Positions 31,729 to 40,433 are shown, counted from the first letter of the stretch. The stretch: 64,000 nucleotides of DNA from Lysobacter sp. K5869 (GCF_018847975.1 NZ_CP072597.1:4937001-5001000), one strand, 5' to 3'. Numbers and translations are program-made. Notes: generated by a model from the letters alone, not told the origin.

Positions 31729-32723
31729 CAAGCCAATCCTTCCAAACGGGTGCGGGTGTCGGCGTAGCGGGCGTCGGCGATCAGCCCGTCCCAGCCCATC
31801 GCGCCGCGGCCGATCAGGCCCAGCAGCGCGGCGGTGTTGAGCGGCCGGCCGGCGACCGCTTGCAAAGACTCTTCTACCAACTGCGGATGACAGACCAACA
31901 CCACGTCGCAGCCGGCGTCCAGGTGCGCGTCGATGCGCGCGCGCACGCCGCCGGCGGAGAACGCCGCGGCCATGCCGATGTCGTCGCTGAAGACCACGCC
32001 GCGGAAGCCCATCTGCCGGCGCAGGATGTCTTCGATCCACAGGCGCGAGTAACCCGCCGGTTCCGGCGCCACGGCCGGATACGACACGTGCGCCATCATC
32101 ACCGCGTCGGCCTTGGCGTCGATGCCGGCGGCGAACGGAACCAAGTCGGTCCGGCGCAGTTCGTCCAGGCTGCGCGGGTCGGCGGCCTGATCGAAGTGGG
32201 TGTCGGCCAGCACCGAGCCGTGGCCGGGGAAATGCTTGAGCGTGGCGGCCATGCCGCTGGCGTGCATGCCGCGGATGTAGGCGCGGGTGAATTCGGCGAC
32301 GACCTGCGGGTCGGCGTCGAAGGCGCGGTTGCCGATGGCGAGGTTGCCGCGGCCCAGATCGACCACCGGCGCGAAGCTCAGGTCCACGCCGCTGGCGCGC
32401 ACCTCGTTCGCCATCAGTTGCGCGTGTTCCTCGGCCAGCTTGAGCGCGGCCTCGCGGTCCTGGGCGTAGAGCTTGCCGAGCAGCTGCAGCGGCGGCAGCG
32501 CGCTGTAGCCTTCGCGGAAGCGCTGCACGCGGCCGCCTTCCTGATCCACGCAGATCAGCTGCGGGCGCGGCGCGGCCTCGCGGATCGCCTGCGAGAGCTC
32601 GGCGACCTGGGCCCTGGAGGCGAAGTTGCGGGCGAACAGGATCACGCCGGCGCAGGCCTCGTGCTGCAGCCAGTCGCGTTCCTGCGCGGTGAGTTCGGTA
32701 CCGGCGACGCCGATCACGAGCAT
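31728..32723 (-). CDS. nagZ: Beta-N-acetylhexosaminidase (GH3)
   Basis: 331-residue cytoplasmic enzyme releasing GlcNAc from recycled anhydro-muropeptides. GH3 features: CVDQEGGRVQRFREG, FAPVVDLGRGN, ATLKHFPGHGSVLADTH, VMMAHVSYP and the nucleophile Asp in VFSDDIGMAAA. The His-containing catalytic loop KHFPGHG is typical of NagZ. ATG 32723 has AGGAG eight bases upstream. First gene of the nagZ-hpt operon. In related bacteria NagZ products also induce AmpC beta-lactamase, but no ampR/ampC is seen here. Confidence 0.95.
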   Translation of the reverse strand: MLVIGVAGTELTAQERDWLQHEACAGVILFARNFASRAQVAELSQAIREAAPRPQLICVDQEGGRVQRFREGYSALPPLQLLGKLYAQDREAALKLAEEHAQLMANEVRASGVDLSFAPVVDLGRGNLAIGNRAFDADPQVVAEFTRAYIRGMHASGMAATLKHFPGHGSVLADTHFDQAADPRSLDELRRTDLVPFAAGIDAKADAVMMAHVSYPAVAPEPAGYSRLWIEDILRRQMGFRGVVFSDDIGMAAAFSAGGVRARIDAHLDAGCDVVLVCHPQLVEESLQAVAGRPLNTAALLGLIGRGAMGWDGLIADARYADTRTRLEGLA

Positions 32724-32894
32724 GCGGGGACTCCTGAAGGAGGAAAGTGCGGCGCGGACGCCGGAGGCATTGTCGCGCAGATGGGGCGGCGGGGCATCCC
32801 GCGCCCCTCGCGGGGGCCGGAAGGCTTGCGGGAGGGGCTTTGTTCGCGCCGGATCGCGGCGAAAGCGCCCGGGTTCGAGCGGGTTTCGCGGGAA

Positions 32895-33407
32895 TCAGGC
32901 CTCGCCGTCGCGTTCGGCCTGATTCCATTGCGAGAACGGGCGGGTCGACAGCGCGAGGTTGTAGTAGCGCGCCGAATCGGTCACCTCGCGCCCCGCCCAG
33001 TCGGGCTTGTCGAACGCGGCATCGGCGCTGGGCAGCTCGACCTCGGCCACCACCAGCCCGGCGTTGTCGCCGAGGAACTCGTCGACCTCCCACAGGAAGC
33101 CGGCGTGCTGGACGTAGTGGCGGCGCTTGTCGACCAGGCCGCCGACGCACAGCGCGAGCAGGTTGCGCGCGTCGCTCACCGGGATCGGATAGTCGAACTC
33201 CTGGCGGGTGTGGCCGAGCTCGCGCGACTTGAGGTTGAGGAACGCCTCCTCGCCGGCGATGCGCACGCGCACCGAGGCCTTCATCGCGCCGGTGTCCATC
33301 GCGGCGAGGTCGTTGAGATAGCCCTGCGCCATCGGTGCCACTTTGTGCGCGGCTTGGCGCCAGGCATCGGAAGTGACGAGGAATTTGCGTTCGATTTCTA
33401 TGCCCAC
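32895..33407 (-). CDS. CYTH-domain triphosphate-binding protein
   Basis: 170 residues beginning with the ExExK signature (IEIERKFLV), then basic and acidic strand residues (SVRVRIAGEEAFLNLKSR, HTRQEFDYPIP, AGFLWEVDEFLG, LVVAEVELPS) that line the triphosphate tunnel. Single-domain bacterial CYTH proteins are usually inorganic triphosphatases; class IV adenylate cyclase is a less likely alternative. The start is GTG 33407, with AGGAG five bases before it. Separated from nagZ by 170 bases and apparently monocistronic. Confidence 0.88.
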   Translation of the reverse strand: MGIEIERKFLVTSDAWRQAAHKVAPMAQGYLNDLAAMDTGAMKASVRVRIAGEEAFLNLKSRELGHTRQEFDYPIPVSDARNLLALCVGGLVDKRRHYVQHAGFLWEVDEFLGDNAGLVVAEVELPSADAAFDKPDWAGREVTDSARYYNLALSTRPFSQWNQAERDGEA

Positions 33408-33534
33408 GGGAACTCCTGAAGTAAGAACAACGTCGCCCTAGCGTCGGCGGGCAGCTGCAGCAGCCGCAACCGTCGCTCGCGCAGCCCACAACCGCCCGCA
33501 TCGCGACACGTCCCGGCCCGCCTCGCCTTCCCAC

Positions 33535-33643
33535 CCCGTCATTCCGGCGAAAGCCGGAATCCATTTTGATCTTGCCTTTCAGCCGCAACAGGCAACGGCA
33601 ACATCAACATCAAAATGGATTCCGGCTTTCGCCGGAATGACGG
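33535..33643. repeat. GTCATTCC palindromic repeat
   Basis: Full element: unit starting CCCGTCATTCCGGCGAAAGC, a 40-base spacer that can fold (GCCGCAACAGGCAACGGC region), and the inverted unit ending GCCGGAATGACGG. It lies in the 458-base gap between rlmD and the CYTH gene, whose remaining 5' part shows no gene. Confidence 0.9.
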
Positions 33644-33664
33644 CGGGAGGGAGTCGCGCGGATG

Positions 33665-33844
33665 CTCCATCAGTGGCGGCTCCGTCGGCGGCGGTTCCAT
33701 AAGCTGCGGTGGATCAGCGGCGGCTGGATCAGCCGCTGCTCGACCAACGGCCACTCGATCAGCTGCAGTTCGATCAGCTGCGGCTTGACCAACCGCCGTT
33801 CGATCAACGACCGCCCGATCAACGCCGACGCGACCGACGACCGC
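33665..33844. repeat. 15-bp degenerate minisatellite, 12 units
   Basis: Twelve consecutive 15-base units of the general form TCGATCANCNGCNGC, for example TCGATCAGCTGCAGT, TCGATCAGCTGCGGC and TTGACCAACCGCCGT. They begin directly after the palindromic repeat and end 21 bases before the rlmD stop. Read on the minus strand the array gives a regular LIxxx/LVxxx pentapeptide periodicity (LIERRLVKPQLIELQ) in an open frame at 33670-33897 that overlaps the rlmD end. I do not call that frame a gene because no ribosome binding site is visible. Confidence 0.85.
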
Positions 33845-33865
33845 GCGCCCAGCGCCGCTAGCGCC

Positions 33866-35215
33866 TCAGCGCTCGAACATCGCGATCGACTCCACATGCC
33901 CGGTATGCGGGAACATGTCCATCACCCCCGCCGCGCGCAGCTTCCAGCCCTTCTCGCGCACCAGATAGCCCGCGTCGCGCGCCAGCGAGGCCGGATGGCA
34001 GCTCACGTACACGATCCGCTTGAACTGCTTGAGCGGCAGCTGGGTCAGCACGAAATCGGCGCCCGAGCGCGGCGGATCCAGCAGCAGGCGGTCGAAGCCT
34101 TCGCGCATCCACGGCTCGCCGCTCAAATCCTTGCCCAAGTCCGCGGCGTAGAACTTCGCGTTGGGCAAACCGTTGTACTCGGCGTTCTCTCGCGCGCGCT
34201 TGACCAGCCCGGCCTCGCCTTCCACGCCGACCACCTCGCGCACGCGCCGCGCCAACGGCAAGGTGAAATTGCCCAGGCCGGCGAACAGGTCGAGCACGCG
34301 GTCTTCGGGCTGCGGTTCGAGCAAGTCCAGCGCGTGCTGGATCATGCGGCCGTTGAGCGAAGCGTTGACCTGGATGAAGTCCAGCGGGCGGAACTTGAGC
34401 CGCAAATCCCATTCCGGCAGCGAGAACTGCAACTGCGGATCGGCCGGCCACAGCGGATGCACGGTGTCCACGCCGCCGGGCTGCAGGAAGATCGCGAACT
34501 CGTGCTCGCGGCCGAACGCGGCCAGCTTGTCGCGGTCGCCCTGCGACAGCGGCGCCAAATGGCGGAAGGTCAGCGCGATGCCGCTGTGATCGCTCATGCG
34601 GTCGCCGCCGATGAACTCCACCTGCGGAATCTCGCGGCGCCCGTCCATGCCGTCGATCAGCGCGGCCAGCGCGGCGACCTTGTCGCCGACCGCCGGAATC
34701 ACGGTTTCGCAGCGCGAGATGTCGGCGACGAAGCGCGGATCGTTCTCGCGGAAACCGACCAGCGTCTTGTCCTTCTTCTCGACCCGGCGCACCGAGAACC
34801 GGCCTTTGCGGCGATAGCCCCAGGCCGAATCGCTCAGCGCCGGCAGCACGCGCTCGGGCATCACGTGGCCGATGCGCTCGAAGTTCTCCATCAGCACGCG
34901 CTGCTTGGCCAGGATCTGCTTGTCCTCGGCCAGATGCTGCAGCGCGCAGCCGCCGCAGGTGCCGAAGTGCGCGCAGCGCGGATCGACGCGGTCGGGCGAA
35001 GCCTGCAGCACCTGCACGGCGATGGCTTCGTCGAAGCTGCGCGAACGCGCGGTCTGCTTGGCCATCACCCGCTCGCCCGGCAGCGCGCCGGACACGAACA
35101 CCGCCTTCCCGGCGCTGTCGGGAGACTTGGGATCGGGACGGCGGCCGACGCCGCGGCCATCGTGGGTGAAATCGGAAATGGCGATTTCGAAAGGAGTTTG
35201 ATCGATGCGGGCCAC
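33866..35215 (-). CDS. rlmD: 23S rRNA (uracil-1939-C5)-methyltransferase
   Basis: 449-residue SAM-dependent RNA methyltransferase. N-terminal TRAM domain (FEIAISDFTHDGRGVG, SGALPGERVMAK), [4Fe-4S] cysteines in CAHFGTCGGCALQH plus a later Cys (SRCETVIP), SAM-binding loop VLDLFAGLGNFTLPLA, DPPRSG and the catalytic nucleophile in VYVSCHPASLARD. GTG 35215 is chosen because it gives the length and N-terminus of RlmD; the frame continues upstream to 35407 without family similarity. Methylates U1939 of 23S rRNA. Stands alone. Confidence 0.93.
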   Translation of the reverse strand: MARIDQTPFEIAISDFTHDGRGVGRRPDPKSPDSAGKAVFVSGALPGERVMAKQTARSRSFDEAIAVQVLQASPDRVDPRCAHFGTCGGCALQHLAEDKQILAKQRVLMENFERIGHVMPERVLPALSDSAWGYRRKGRFSVRRVEKKDKTLVGFRENDPRFVADISRCETVIPAVGDKVAALAALIDGMDGRREIPQVEFIGGDRMSDHSGIALTFRHLAPLSQGDRDKLAAFGREHEFAIFLQPGGVDTVHPLWPADPQLQFSLPEWDLRLKFRPLDFIQVNASLNGRMIQHALDLLEPQPEDRVLDLFAGLGNFTLPLARRVREVVGVEGEAGLVKRARENAEYNGLPNAKFYAADLGKDLSGEPWMREGFDRLLLDPPRSGADFVLTQLPLKQFKRIVYVSCHPASLARDAGYLVREKGWKLRAAGVMDMFPHTGHVESIAMFER

Positions 35216-35408
35216 AGCGGCTGGCGGGGTTTTACGGCCGGGTATTGTCGCAGATTCGCGATACGGGGGATGGCGGGGAAACCGGAGGCTGAACGAGCGC
35301 CCGAACGGGAGCGCCGCTGGGACGGGCGTCGCGCCGAATCCGCGGCCACCGCCCGCTCGATCCCCTTGCCCACGGCCGCGCCGCAACCGGCGCCACCCAA
35401 AAAGCAAG

Positions 35409-35430
35409 AAAGCCCGCCTGAGCGGGCTTT
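35409..35430 (-). terminator. Terminator of the YdbL-like gene
   Basis: Perfect AAAGCCCGC/GCGGGCTTT stem with CTGA loop. On the minus strand it is followed by CTTGCTTTTT. It lies 49 bases after the YdbL-like stop, upstream of rlmD. Confidence 0.85.
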
Positions 35431-35478
35431 CCTGCGCGATTCACCGTCCCCTCGATCCCTTGAGTCCCGGCTCCCGGC

Positions 35479-36114
35479 TCACTTCTGCTTCCAGCCGCCG
35501 CCGGCATCCTGATACCACCAGCCGCCCTTCGCGCTCTCGATCCACTGGCGCGAGAACACCTGACGGATCTGGCCTTCCCACTCGGGGTGGTTGTTGGCCA
35601 CGGCGATTTCCTTGTAGACCGCGTTGGAATCGCGGTTCTGGTCGGCCACCGCCTGATTGACGCCGACCCGGTCCGACAGCGGGATCTTGGCCGCGTCGCG
35701 CACGCTCACCGTGCCGTTGCTGGCAAAGCCGAGCGCGCCGGAATCGAACTGCGCGCGCAGCTGCGCATCGAAACGCTGGGCCATGCGCGACTGGATCGCC
35801 TGGATCGCCGGGGTCTTGATCGAGATGTCCGGCGACTGCGCGCGGGCGCTGCCGATGCCGGCGACCGACCACCAGTCGATGCGGCTGGCGAGTTGGCGCC
35901 ATTCCAGCGACTGGGCGCCTAGCGCGGCGCTGCCACCGGGCTTGCCGCCTTCCTTCGGCGCTTCGGGCTTGATCGGCTGCGCTTGATCGCCGATCACCTT
36001 CTCGACGAATTCCTTAGCGGCTTCCTTGGCCTCGGCGGCCGGGAAGTAGACGTTGATGGTCACGCAAGCCGTCAACATCACGGCGGCGACCGGTACTCCC
36101 ATCCAACGGCGCAT
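35479..36114 (-). CDS. YdbL-like (DUF1318) lipoprotein, possible YnbE-YdbL fusion
   Basis: 211 residues. Lipobox VMLTAC at 12-17, then VTINVYFPAAEAKEAAKEFV, a short beta-plus-helix segment reminiscent of YnbE. A Gly/Pro/Ala linker with WWSVAGIGSARAQS follows, then a C-terminal YdbL/DUF1318 domain (VSVRDAAKIPLSDRVGVNQA ... AVYKEIAVANNHPEW ... GGWWYQDAGGGW). In E. coli YdbH, YnbE and YdbL are three genes of an AsmA-like intermembrane lipid-transport bridge. Here a YdbH-like gene lies 166 bases upstream and no separate ynbE is found. The fusion idea is inference; the DUF1318 call is firm. Confidence 0.85.
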   Translation of the reverse strand: MRRWMGVPVAAVMLTACVTINVYFPAAEAKEAAKEFVEKVIGDQAQPIKPEAPKEGGKPGGSAALGAQSLEWRQLASRIDWWSVAGIGSARAQSPDISIKTPAIQAIQSRMAQRFDAQLRAQFDSGALGFASNGTVSVRDAAKIPLSDRVGVNQAVADQNRDSNAVYKEIAVANNHPEWEGQIRQVFSRQWIESAKGGWWYQDAGGGWKQK

Positions 36115-36280
36115 GTGCGGGTCCTTTCTGGTTGTGCGCGTCCGGCGCGGCGGGCCGCGGGGTCCGTCCGCGGCGGTGAACGAGTGGGCGCCATTGAACC
36201 ACGGCGCCGTTGAACGGCAAGGCTACGCCGGCTTCATGGCGGCGCGCCCGGCGCCGCCGCGAATCCGGCTTCGATATCGG

Positions 36281-38326
36281 TCATTGCACCACCGGCTTGA
36301 CGTCGCCCTTGCTCACCGCCTCCATGCGCTCCAGCAGCGTCGGCCAGTCCACGCGGTGGTTGTAGCCGACCACGTCCAGATGCGGCACGCCGGCGCCGCT
36401 GACGATGGTGAAACCGGGCTTGCCGTCGGGTCCGGCCTTGGCCGCGCTCAGCCCGCCCATCAGACAGACCTCGTCGGCGAGCTTGCACGAGATGCCCAAG
36501 CGGGCGTAACCGAAATCGTCGAAGAAACCGATCAAGCGGTCCTGCAGGCTGCCGACGAACGACGAATCGCCGACGCTCGACAGATCCTGCACCGCGCGCT
36601 GGCTGATGCGCTGGCGCACGCCGCGGGTTTTCTCGGTGTGCAGTTCGGCGTCGAACGCGGTCGGCTGCCAGTCCACCAGACGCAGATCGTCGATGCGGCC
36701 GAACAAGCGCCCGGTGATGCTGCCGAAACCGAACACGCCGGTCAGCGATTCCAGATCGATGTTGCGCAGCGCCAGATCCGAACTCAGCGTCGGCGCCACG
36801 CCGAGCGGACGCTCCATCGCCAGCGAAGAGACTTCCACCGTGCCGCCGAACAGCTGCATGGTCAGGCCGCCGTCGAGGTCCAGGCGCTCGTTGGCGTAAT
36901 GCGCCTGAGGAATGCGGCCGCTGAGTTCGCCGGTGAACGCCGGCCAGTCCAGCGCCTTCGACAGCTGGGCCACGTCGAGCTTGTCCAGATTCAAGCCGAA
37001 GCGCAGGTCCAGACCGTTGCCGCCGGCCGGCGGGCGCAGGCGCAGATTGTCGGCGCCGACGCGGCCGCCGAGCATCGGGAACGAGATCGCGCGCTGCAAA
37101 CGCAATTCGCCGTGATCGCTGGAGAACGGCAGGCGCGTCGGGCCGAATTCCAGCCCGTACAGCGCGCCGCTGCGCCAGCTCAGTTCGCTCTCGCGCGGCG
37201 CGGCGTCGGAGTACGCGAGGCTGCCGTCGAGGCCGTCGAAGCGGAAGCGGCCTTGCTCGTCGCGCAGGCGCACCTCGCGCAGCCGCGCGCGCGCCTGCGA
37301 GAGGTCGCCGCCGCGCAGGCTCAGGTGCGCGTCGAGGCCGCCGGAGAGTTCCAGCTTGGCGAGGCCGGCCAAGCCGAGGAAACCCGACAGATAGCGCTCG
37401 CGCAACGGCGCGATGTCGGGGCTGTCGATCTCCAGGTCGAGCGCCTCGACGCTGGCGTCGCCGCGCAGCGCGGCGCTGCCGGTCGCGGTCAGCGCGCCGG
37501 GGTCGGTCCAGGCGATGCGCGGCAGCCGCCAGCCTTGGCCGGGCGCGCTTTCGGCCTGCAGGTCCAGTTCGACCGGCTTGCCCTGCAGGGCGATGTAGGC
37601 GTTGCCGAACAGCATTTCGCCGTCGAGCAGGCGCCCGCCCAGGCGCACCCGGGTGACCGGGCCGAGTTCGCTGTCCACGCGCAGCTTGGCCGCGAGCTTT
37701 TCCCCGGCGACCAGGCCGTCGGGCGTGTCGAAGCCGGCGCCGTCCAGGCGCAGATCGCCGGCGATGCGCAGCGGCGCGCGCGCCGGGGCGACGATATCGA
37801 TCCGGCCGTCGAGGGTGCCGGCCTTGAACCGCCCCTCGCTCCAGGCCTTGGCGGCCAGCGCCTGGGTCCAGGCCAGCGGCACCCGGGTGAGGTCGATGCG
37901 GGTCAGGTCGGGCGTGGCGGCGGCGCGCAGCAGCGACACCGCGCTGGCGCCGCGGCTCAGGCGCGCGTCGGTGTTGGCCACGCCCAGGTCCAGGGCCAGC
38001 GCCAGCGGCGCCCCGCCCTGCCCGCGCAGTTCGCCCCGGCATTGCCAGCCGCCGCGGCCGTCGCGCTGCAGCGGGCAGCGCCAGACCACGTTGTGGAAGC
38101 GGTAGCCCAGGTCCGGCGCCTCGATCCGTCCGGCCTGCAATTCCAGCTCGCCGCTCGCGGCGCCGTCGGGCCAGGCCAGCCGCACCCGCACCTGTTCGAG
38201 CTGCGCGACGCCGGTCGCGACCCGGGCGATCTTGGCGTTCAGCGTGCGCGCTTCACCATCGCCCGGCGCCGCCCAGCACAGGGGCAGCGACAAACCCACC
38301 AGTAGGCGTAACATGATCCGCGGCAT
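36281..38326 (-). CDS. YdbH-like AsmA-family envelope protein
   Basis: About 681 residues with an N-terminal signal or anchor (MLRLLVGLSLPLCWAAP) and a long run of amphipathic beta-strand repeats typical of AsmA-like/YdbH bridge proteins: RIDIVAPARAPLRIAGDLRL, DLRFGLNLDKLDVAQLSKAL, FTGELSGRIPQAHY. The C-terminus is FTIVSGAGVPHLDVVGYNHR. Two cysteine pairs (RCPLQ..WQCRG and SCKL..VCLMG) are present. E. coli YdbH helps move phospholipids to the outer membrane; the family call rests on strand pattern and the adjacent YdbL gene, not on catalytic motifs. ATG 38326 and 38314 are both possible. Divergent from the receiver-Hpt gene by 33 bases. Confidence 0.75.
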   Translation of the reverse strand: MPRIMLRLLVGLSLPLCWAAPGDGEARTLNAKIARVATGVAQLEQVRVRLAWPDGAASGELELQAGRIEAPDLGYRFHNVVWRCPLQRDGRGGWQCRGELRGQGGAPLALALDLGVANTDARLSRGASAVSLLRAAATPDLTRIDLTRVPLAWTQALAAKAWSEGRFKAGTLDGRIDIVAPARAPLRIAGDLRLDGAGFDTPDGLVAGEKLAAKLRVDSELGPVTRVRLGGRLLDGEMLFGNAYIALQGKPVELDLQAESAPGQGWRLPRIAWTDPGALTATGSAALRGDASVEALDLEIDSPDIAPLRERYLSGFLGLAGLAKLELSGGLDAHLSLRGGDLSQARARLREVRLRDEQGRFRFDGLDGSLAYSDAAPRESELSWRSGALYGLEFGPTRLPFSSDHGELRLQRAISFPMLGGRVGADNLRLRPPAGGNGLDLRFGLNLDKLDVAQLSKALDWPAFTGELSGRIPQAHYANERLDLDGGLTMQLFGGTVEVSSLAMERPLGVAPTLSSDLALRNIDLESLTGVFGFGSITGRLFGRIDDLRLVDWQPTAFDAELHTEKTRGVRQRISQRAVQDLSSVGDSSFVGSLQDRLIGFFDDFGYARLGISCKLADEVCLMGGLSAAKAGPDGKPGFTIVSGAGVPHLDVVGYNHRVDWPTLLERMEAVSKGDVKPVVQ

Positions 38327-38359
38327 GGATGCAGGATAGCGGGCGGAAGCGAACCGGCA

Positions 38360-39085
38360 ATGAAGAATTCCCAGGTCCCACGCGTGTTGTTGGTCGAGGA
38401 CGATCCCACCAGCCGCGCCTTTCTGACCGCGGCCGTGGAAGCCGTGCCCGCGCAGGTCGACGGCGCCGACAGTCTGGCCGCGGCGATGGCGCTGGGCGCC
38501 TCTCAGGATTACCAACTGTGGCTGTTCGATGCGCACCTGCCCGACGGCAGCGGCATCGATCTGCTCGCGCGCCTGCGCCGCTCGCATCCCGCCACGCCCG
38601 CGCTGGCGCACACCGCCACCGGCGAGAGCGAAGTGCGCGAACGCTTGATCGCGTCGGGGTTTTCGGAAGTGCTGGTCAAACCGCTGCCGGCCGCTGCGGT
38701 GCGCGGCGCGATCCGGCGCCTGCTCGACCTGCCCGATTGCGATGTGCCCCTCGCCGCCGCGGCGATCGAAGAAGCCGCCGCGCCGGTGTGGGACGACGAC
38801 ACCGCGGCACGCGCGCTCAACGGCAACCGTGCCCATATCGCGACGCTGCGCGGATTGTTCGTGCAGGAATTGCCGAACGCGCGGCGCTCGATCCTGGCCG
38901 CGGCGCAGCTCGGCAACCTCGACGCTTTGCGCGGCGAACTGCACAAGCTGCGCGCCAGTTGCGGTTTCGTCGGCGCGGCGCGATTGGCGCAGGCGGTGCA
39001 GGTCTTGCAGGCGCAGCCGGATTCCGCGCAGTCGCTGGAGCGGTTCGATCGCGCGGCGCAGGAAACGATCGATCGGGCGGAGTGA
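38360..39085 (+). CDS. Response-regulator receiver fused to an Hpt phosphotransfer domain
   Basis: 241 residues. The receiver domain (about 8-120) has the acidic pair in LLVEDDPTSR, phospho-acceptor Asp in WLFDAHLPDGSG, Thr/Ala switch region and Lys in VLVKPL. The Hpt domain (about 155-235) carries the phosphorylatable His in ELHKLRASCGFVGAARL. No kinase or DNA-binding output is present, so it should relay phosphate from a hybrid kinase elsewhere, as receiver-Hpt proteins do. No cognate kinase is in the window. Followed by about 600 gene-free bases full of palindromic repeats. Confidence 0.88.
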   Translation: MKNSQVPRVLLVEDDPTSRAFLTAAVEAVPAQVDGADSLAAAMALGASQDYQLWLFDAHLPDGSGIDLLARLRRSHPATPALAHTATGESEVRERLIASGFSEVLVKPLPAAAVRGAIRRLLDLPDCDVPLAAAAIEEAAAPVWDDDTAARALNGNRAHIATLRGLFVQELPNARRSILAAAQLGNLDALRGELHKLRASCGFVGAARLAQAVQVLQAQPDSAQSLERFDRAAQETIDRAE

Positions 39086-39180
39086 TCGCCGCGGCGCATT
39101 GGGCCGGTCGCGATGCAGGCGGCGGCCCCGCCGCCGCGCCGCGAAGCCCAAAGCGCCTCCCGAAGTTGGAAGCCTCCCTC

Positions 39181-39420
39181 CCGTCATTCCGGCGAAAGCC
39201 GGAATCCATTTTGCTGTTGCCGTTGCTTCCGCGTTCTCTTGGCGGCAGAGCAAAATCAAAATGGATTCCGGCTTTCGCCGGAATGACGGGACAGAATTTC
39301 GGCTTTCGCCGGAATGGCGGGACAGGATTCCGGCTTTCGCCGGAACGACGGGACGGGATTCCGGCTTTCGCCGGAATGACGGGACAGGATTCCGGTTTTC
39401 GCCGGAATGACGGGGGGGGG
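39181..39420. repeat. GTCATTCC palindrome with 31-bp tandem expansion (gene-free 39086-39683)
   Basis: A complete element (about 39181-39290) is followed by reiteration of its 3' half: five 31-base units starting at 39263, 39294, 39325, 39356 and 39387, of the form GGATTCCGGCTTTCGCCGGA plus ATGACGGGACA. The last unit decays into a G-run, and one more broken copy lies near 39422-39450. The rest of the gap to recO shows no gene I can support. Confidence 0.9.
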
Positions 39421-39683
39421 AATTTGGCTTTCGCCGGTTCGTCCGAATGACGGGACCGTCGGGGCCGAAGGCTCGTTTGCGAGAGCGTCTCCACGAAAGC
39501 CAGGGCGGTTACGTGGCAGCGCGAAAGAGTCGGCGGCGGCGACGACATCGGGCTTGAAGAACTCGGCCACGAGAACGTTCCGCGAAAGCCGAATGGCATC
39601 CTCGCCTCGCGAATGATCCATCCGCAATCAGCGACACCGGACCTGAAGGCTGGCGCGAGGGCGCCCCACTACGACCCTAGCGT

Positions 39684-40433
39684 CTAAGCGCCGTCGCCGC
39701 GCGCGGGATCCGGCCGCGCCACGCGCGCCAGTTCCGCCATCATCTCCCACGACTTCAAACCGCGCGGGCCGAGGTGATGGGTCAGCACCGAGCGCAAGGC
39801 ATGGCGCAGGCCCGGCAGGTCGCTGGCTTCGGGCAGGCTGTCGTTGGCCAGCGCGAGCAGGCCGCGCCCGGTCGCCGCGGCGTTGCGCTCGCCGTGGCCG
39901 CGATCGCTGAGCAAGCGGCGCGCGCCCTGCTCCGGGTCGAGCCGGTAACGCGCGGCCGGATCGATCGGCGCGCCGTCGGCGTCCACGCTCCAGTCGAAGC
40001 CCGAGCCCAATGCATCGAGCAGATCGCGCTCGAACCGGCGCAGCGTCCAAGCCAGATGCGGCCCGTCCAGGCGCGCGCGGGTGCGGCCGTAGAGTTCGTA
40101 CAGCTCGAAGAACGGATCGCCGCGCGGCACCAGCCGCAGCACCAGTTCGTTGACGTAGAACCCGGCCAGCGCGGCGTCGCCGAGCAAGCGCGGCGCGGCG
40201 TCGATGGCTTCGGCCGCGGTCAGCCGCGCCAACTCGCCGCGCAGCAACGCATCCACGCGCACGTGCTGGAACGGCTGCAAGGCCGCGCGCAGCACCTGTT
40301 TCTTCGGTCCCTGCACGCCGCGCGCGACCAAGCCCACGCGCCCGTGCTGCTCGCTCAGCGCCTCGATCAGCACGCTGGTCTCGCGCCACGGCCGCACGTG
40401 GAGGATGTAGGCGGGTTCCGCGGTGAGGGCCAT
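39684..40433 (-). CDS. recO: DNA repair protein RecO
   Basis: 249-residue recombination mediator of the RecFOR pathway, loading RecA on SSB-coated gaps. N-terminal OB fold ([34 protein letters not shown]), then a helical domain ([20 protein letters not shown]) and the C-terminal segment ([20 protein letters not shown]). No zinc-binding cysteines remain, as in many gammaproteobacterial RecO proteins. It lies downstream of era, the usual order rnc-era-recO, with 168 bases of purine-rich spacer between. Confidence 0.95.
   Translation of the reverse strand: MALTAEPAYILHVRPWRETSVLIEALSEQHGRVGLVARGVQGPKKQVLRAALQPFQHVRVDALLRGELARLTAAEAIDAAPRLLGDAALAGFYVNELVLRLVPRGDPFFELYELYGRTRARLDGPHLAWTLRRFERDLLDALGSGFDWSVDADGAPIDPAARYRLDPEQGARRLLSDRGHGERNAAATGRGLLALANDSLPEASDLPGLRHALRSVLTHHLGPRGLKSWEMMAELARVARPDPARGDGA

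Noticed and set aside
33670..33897. Minus-strand frame with LIxxx pentapeptide repeats
   Set aside because: Overlaps the rlmD 3' end and has no ribosome binding site or conserved start; kept as a repeat finding, not a gene.
36014..36280. Search for a ynbE-like gene between the YdbH- and YdbL-like genes
   Set aside because: The only frames are an out-of-frame reading of the YdbL-like gene and a 16-codon ATG frame overlapping the YdbH stop; no lipobox or NLN-type motif was found.
39181..39420. Possible CRISPR array (regular 31-bp repeats)
   Set aside because: Units are directly adjacent with no unique spacers and are arms of a dispersed palindrome; no cas genes are present.
39256..39627. Peptides such as FRRKPES and SGESRNP repeated in several frames
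   Set aside because: They are translations of the GTCATTCC palindrome family in both strands, not a protein family.
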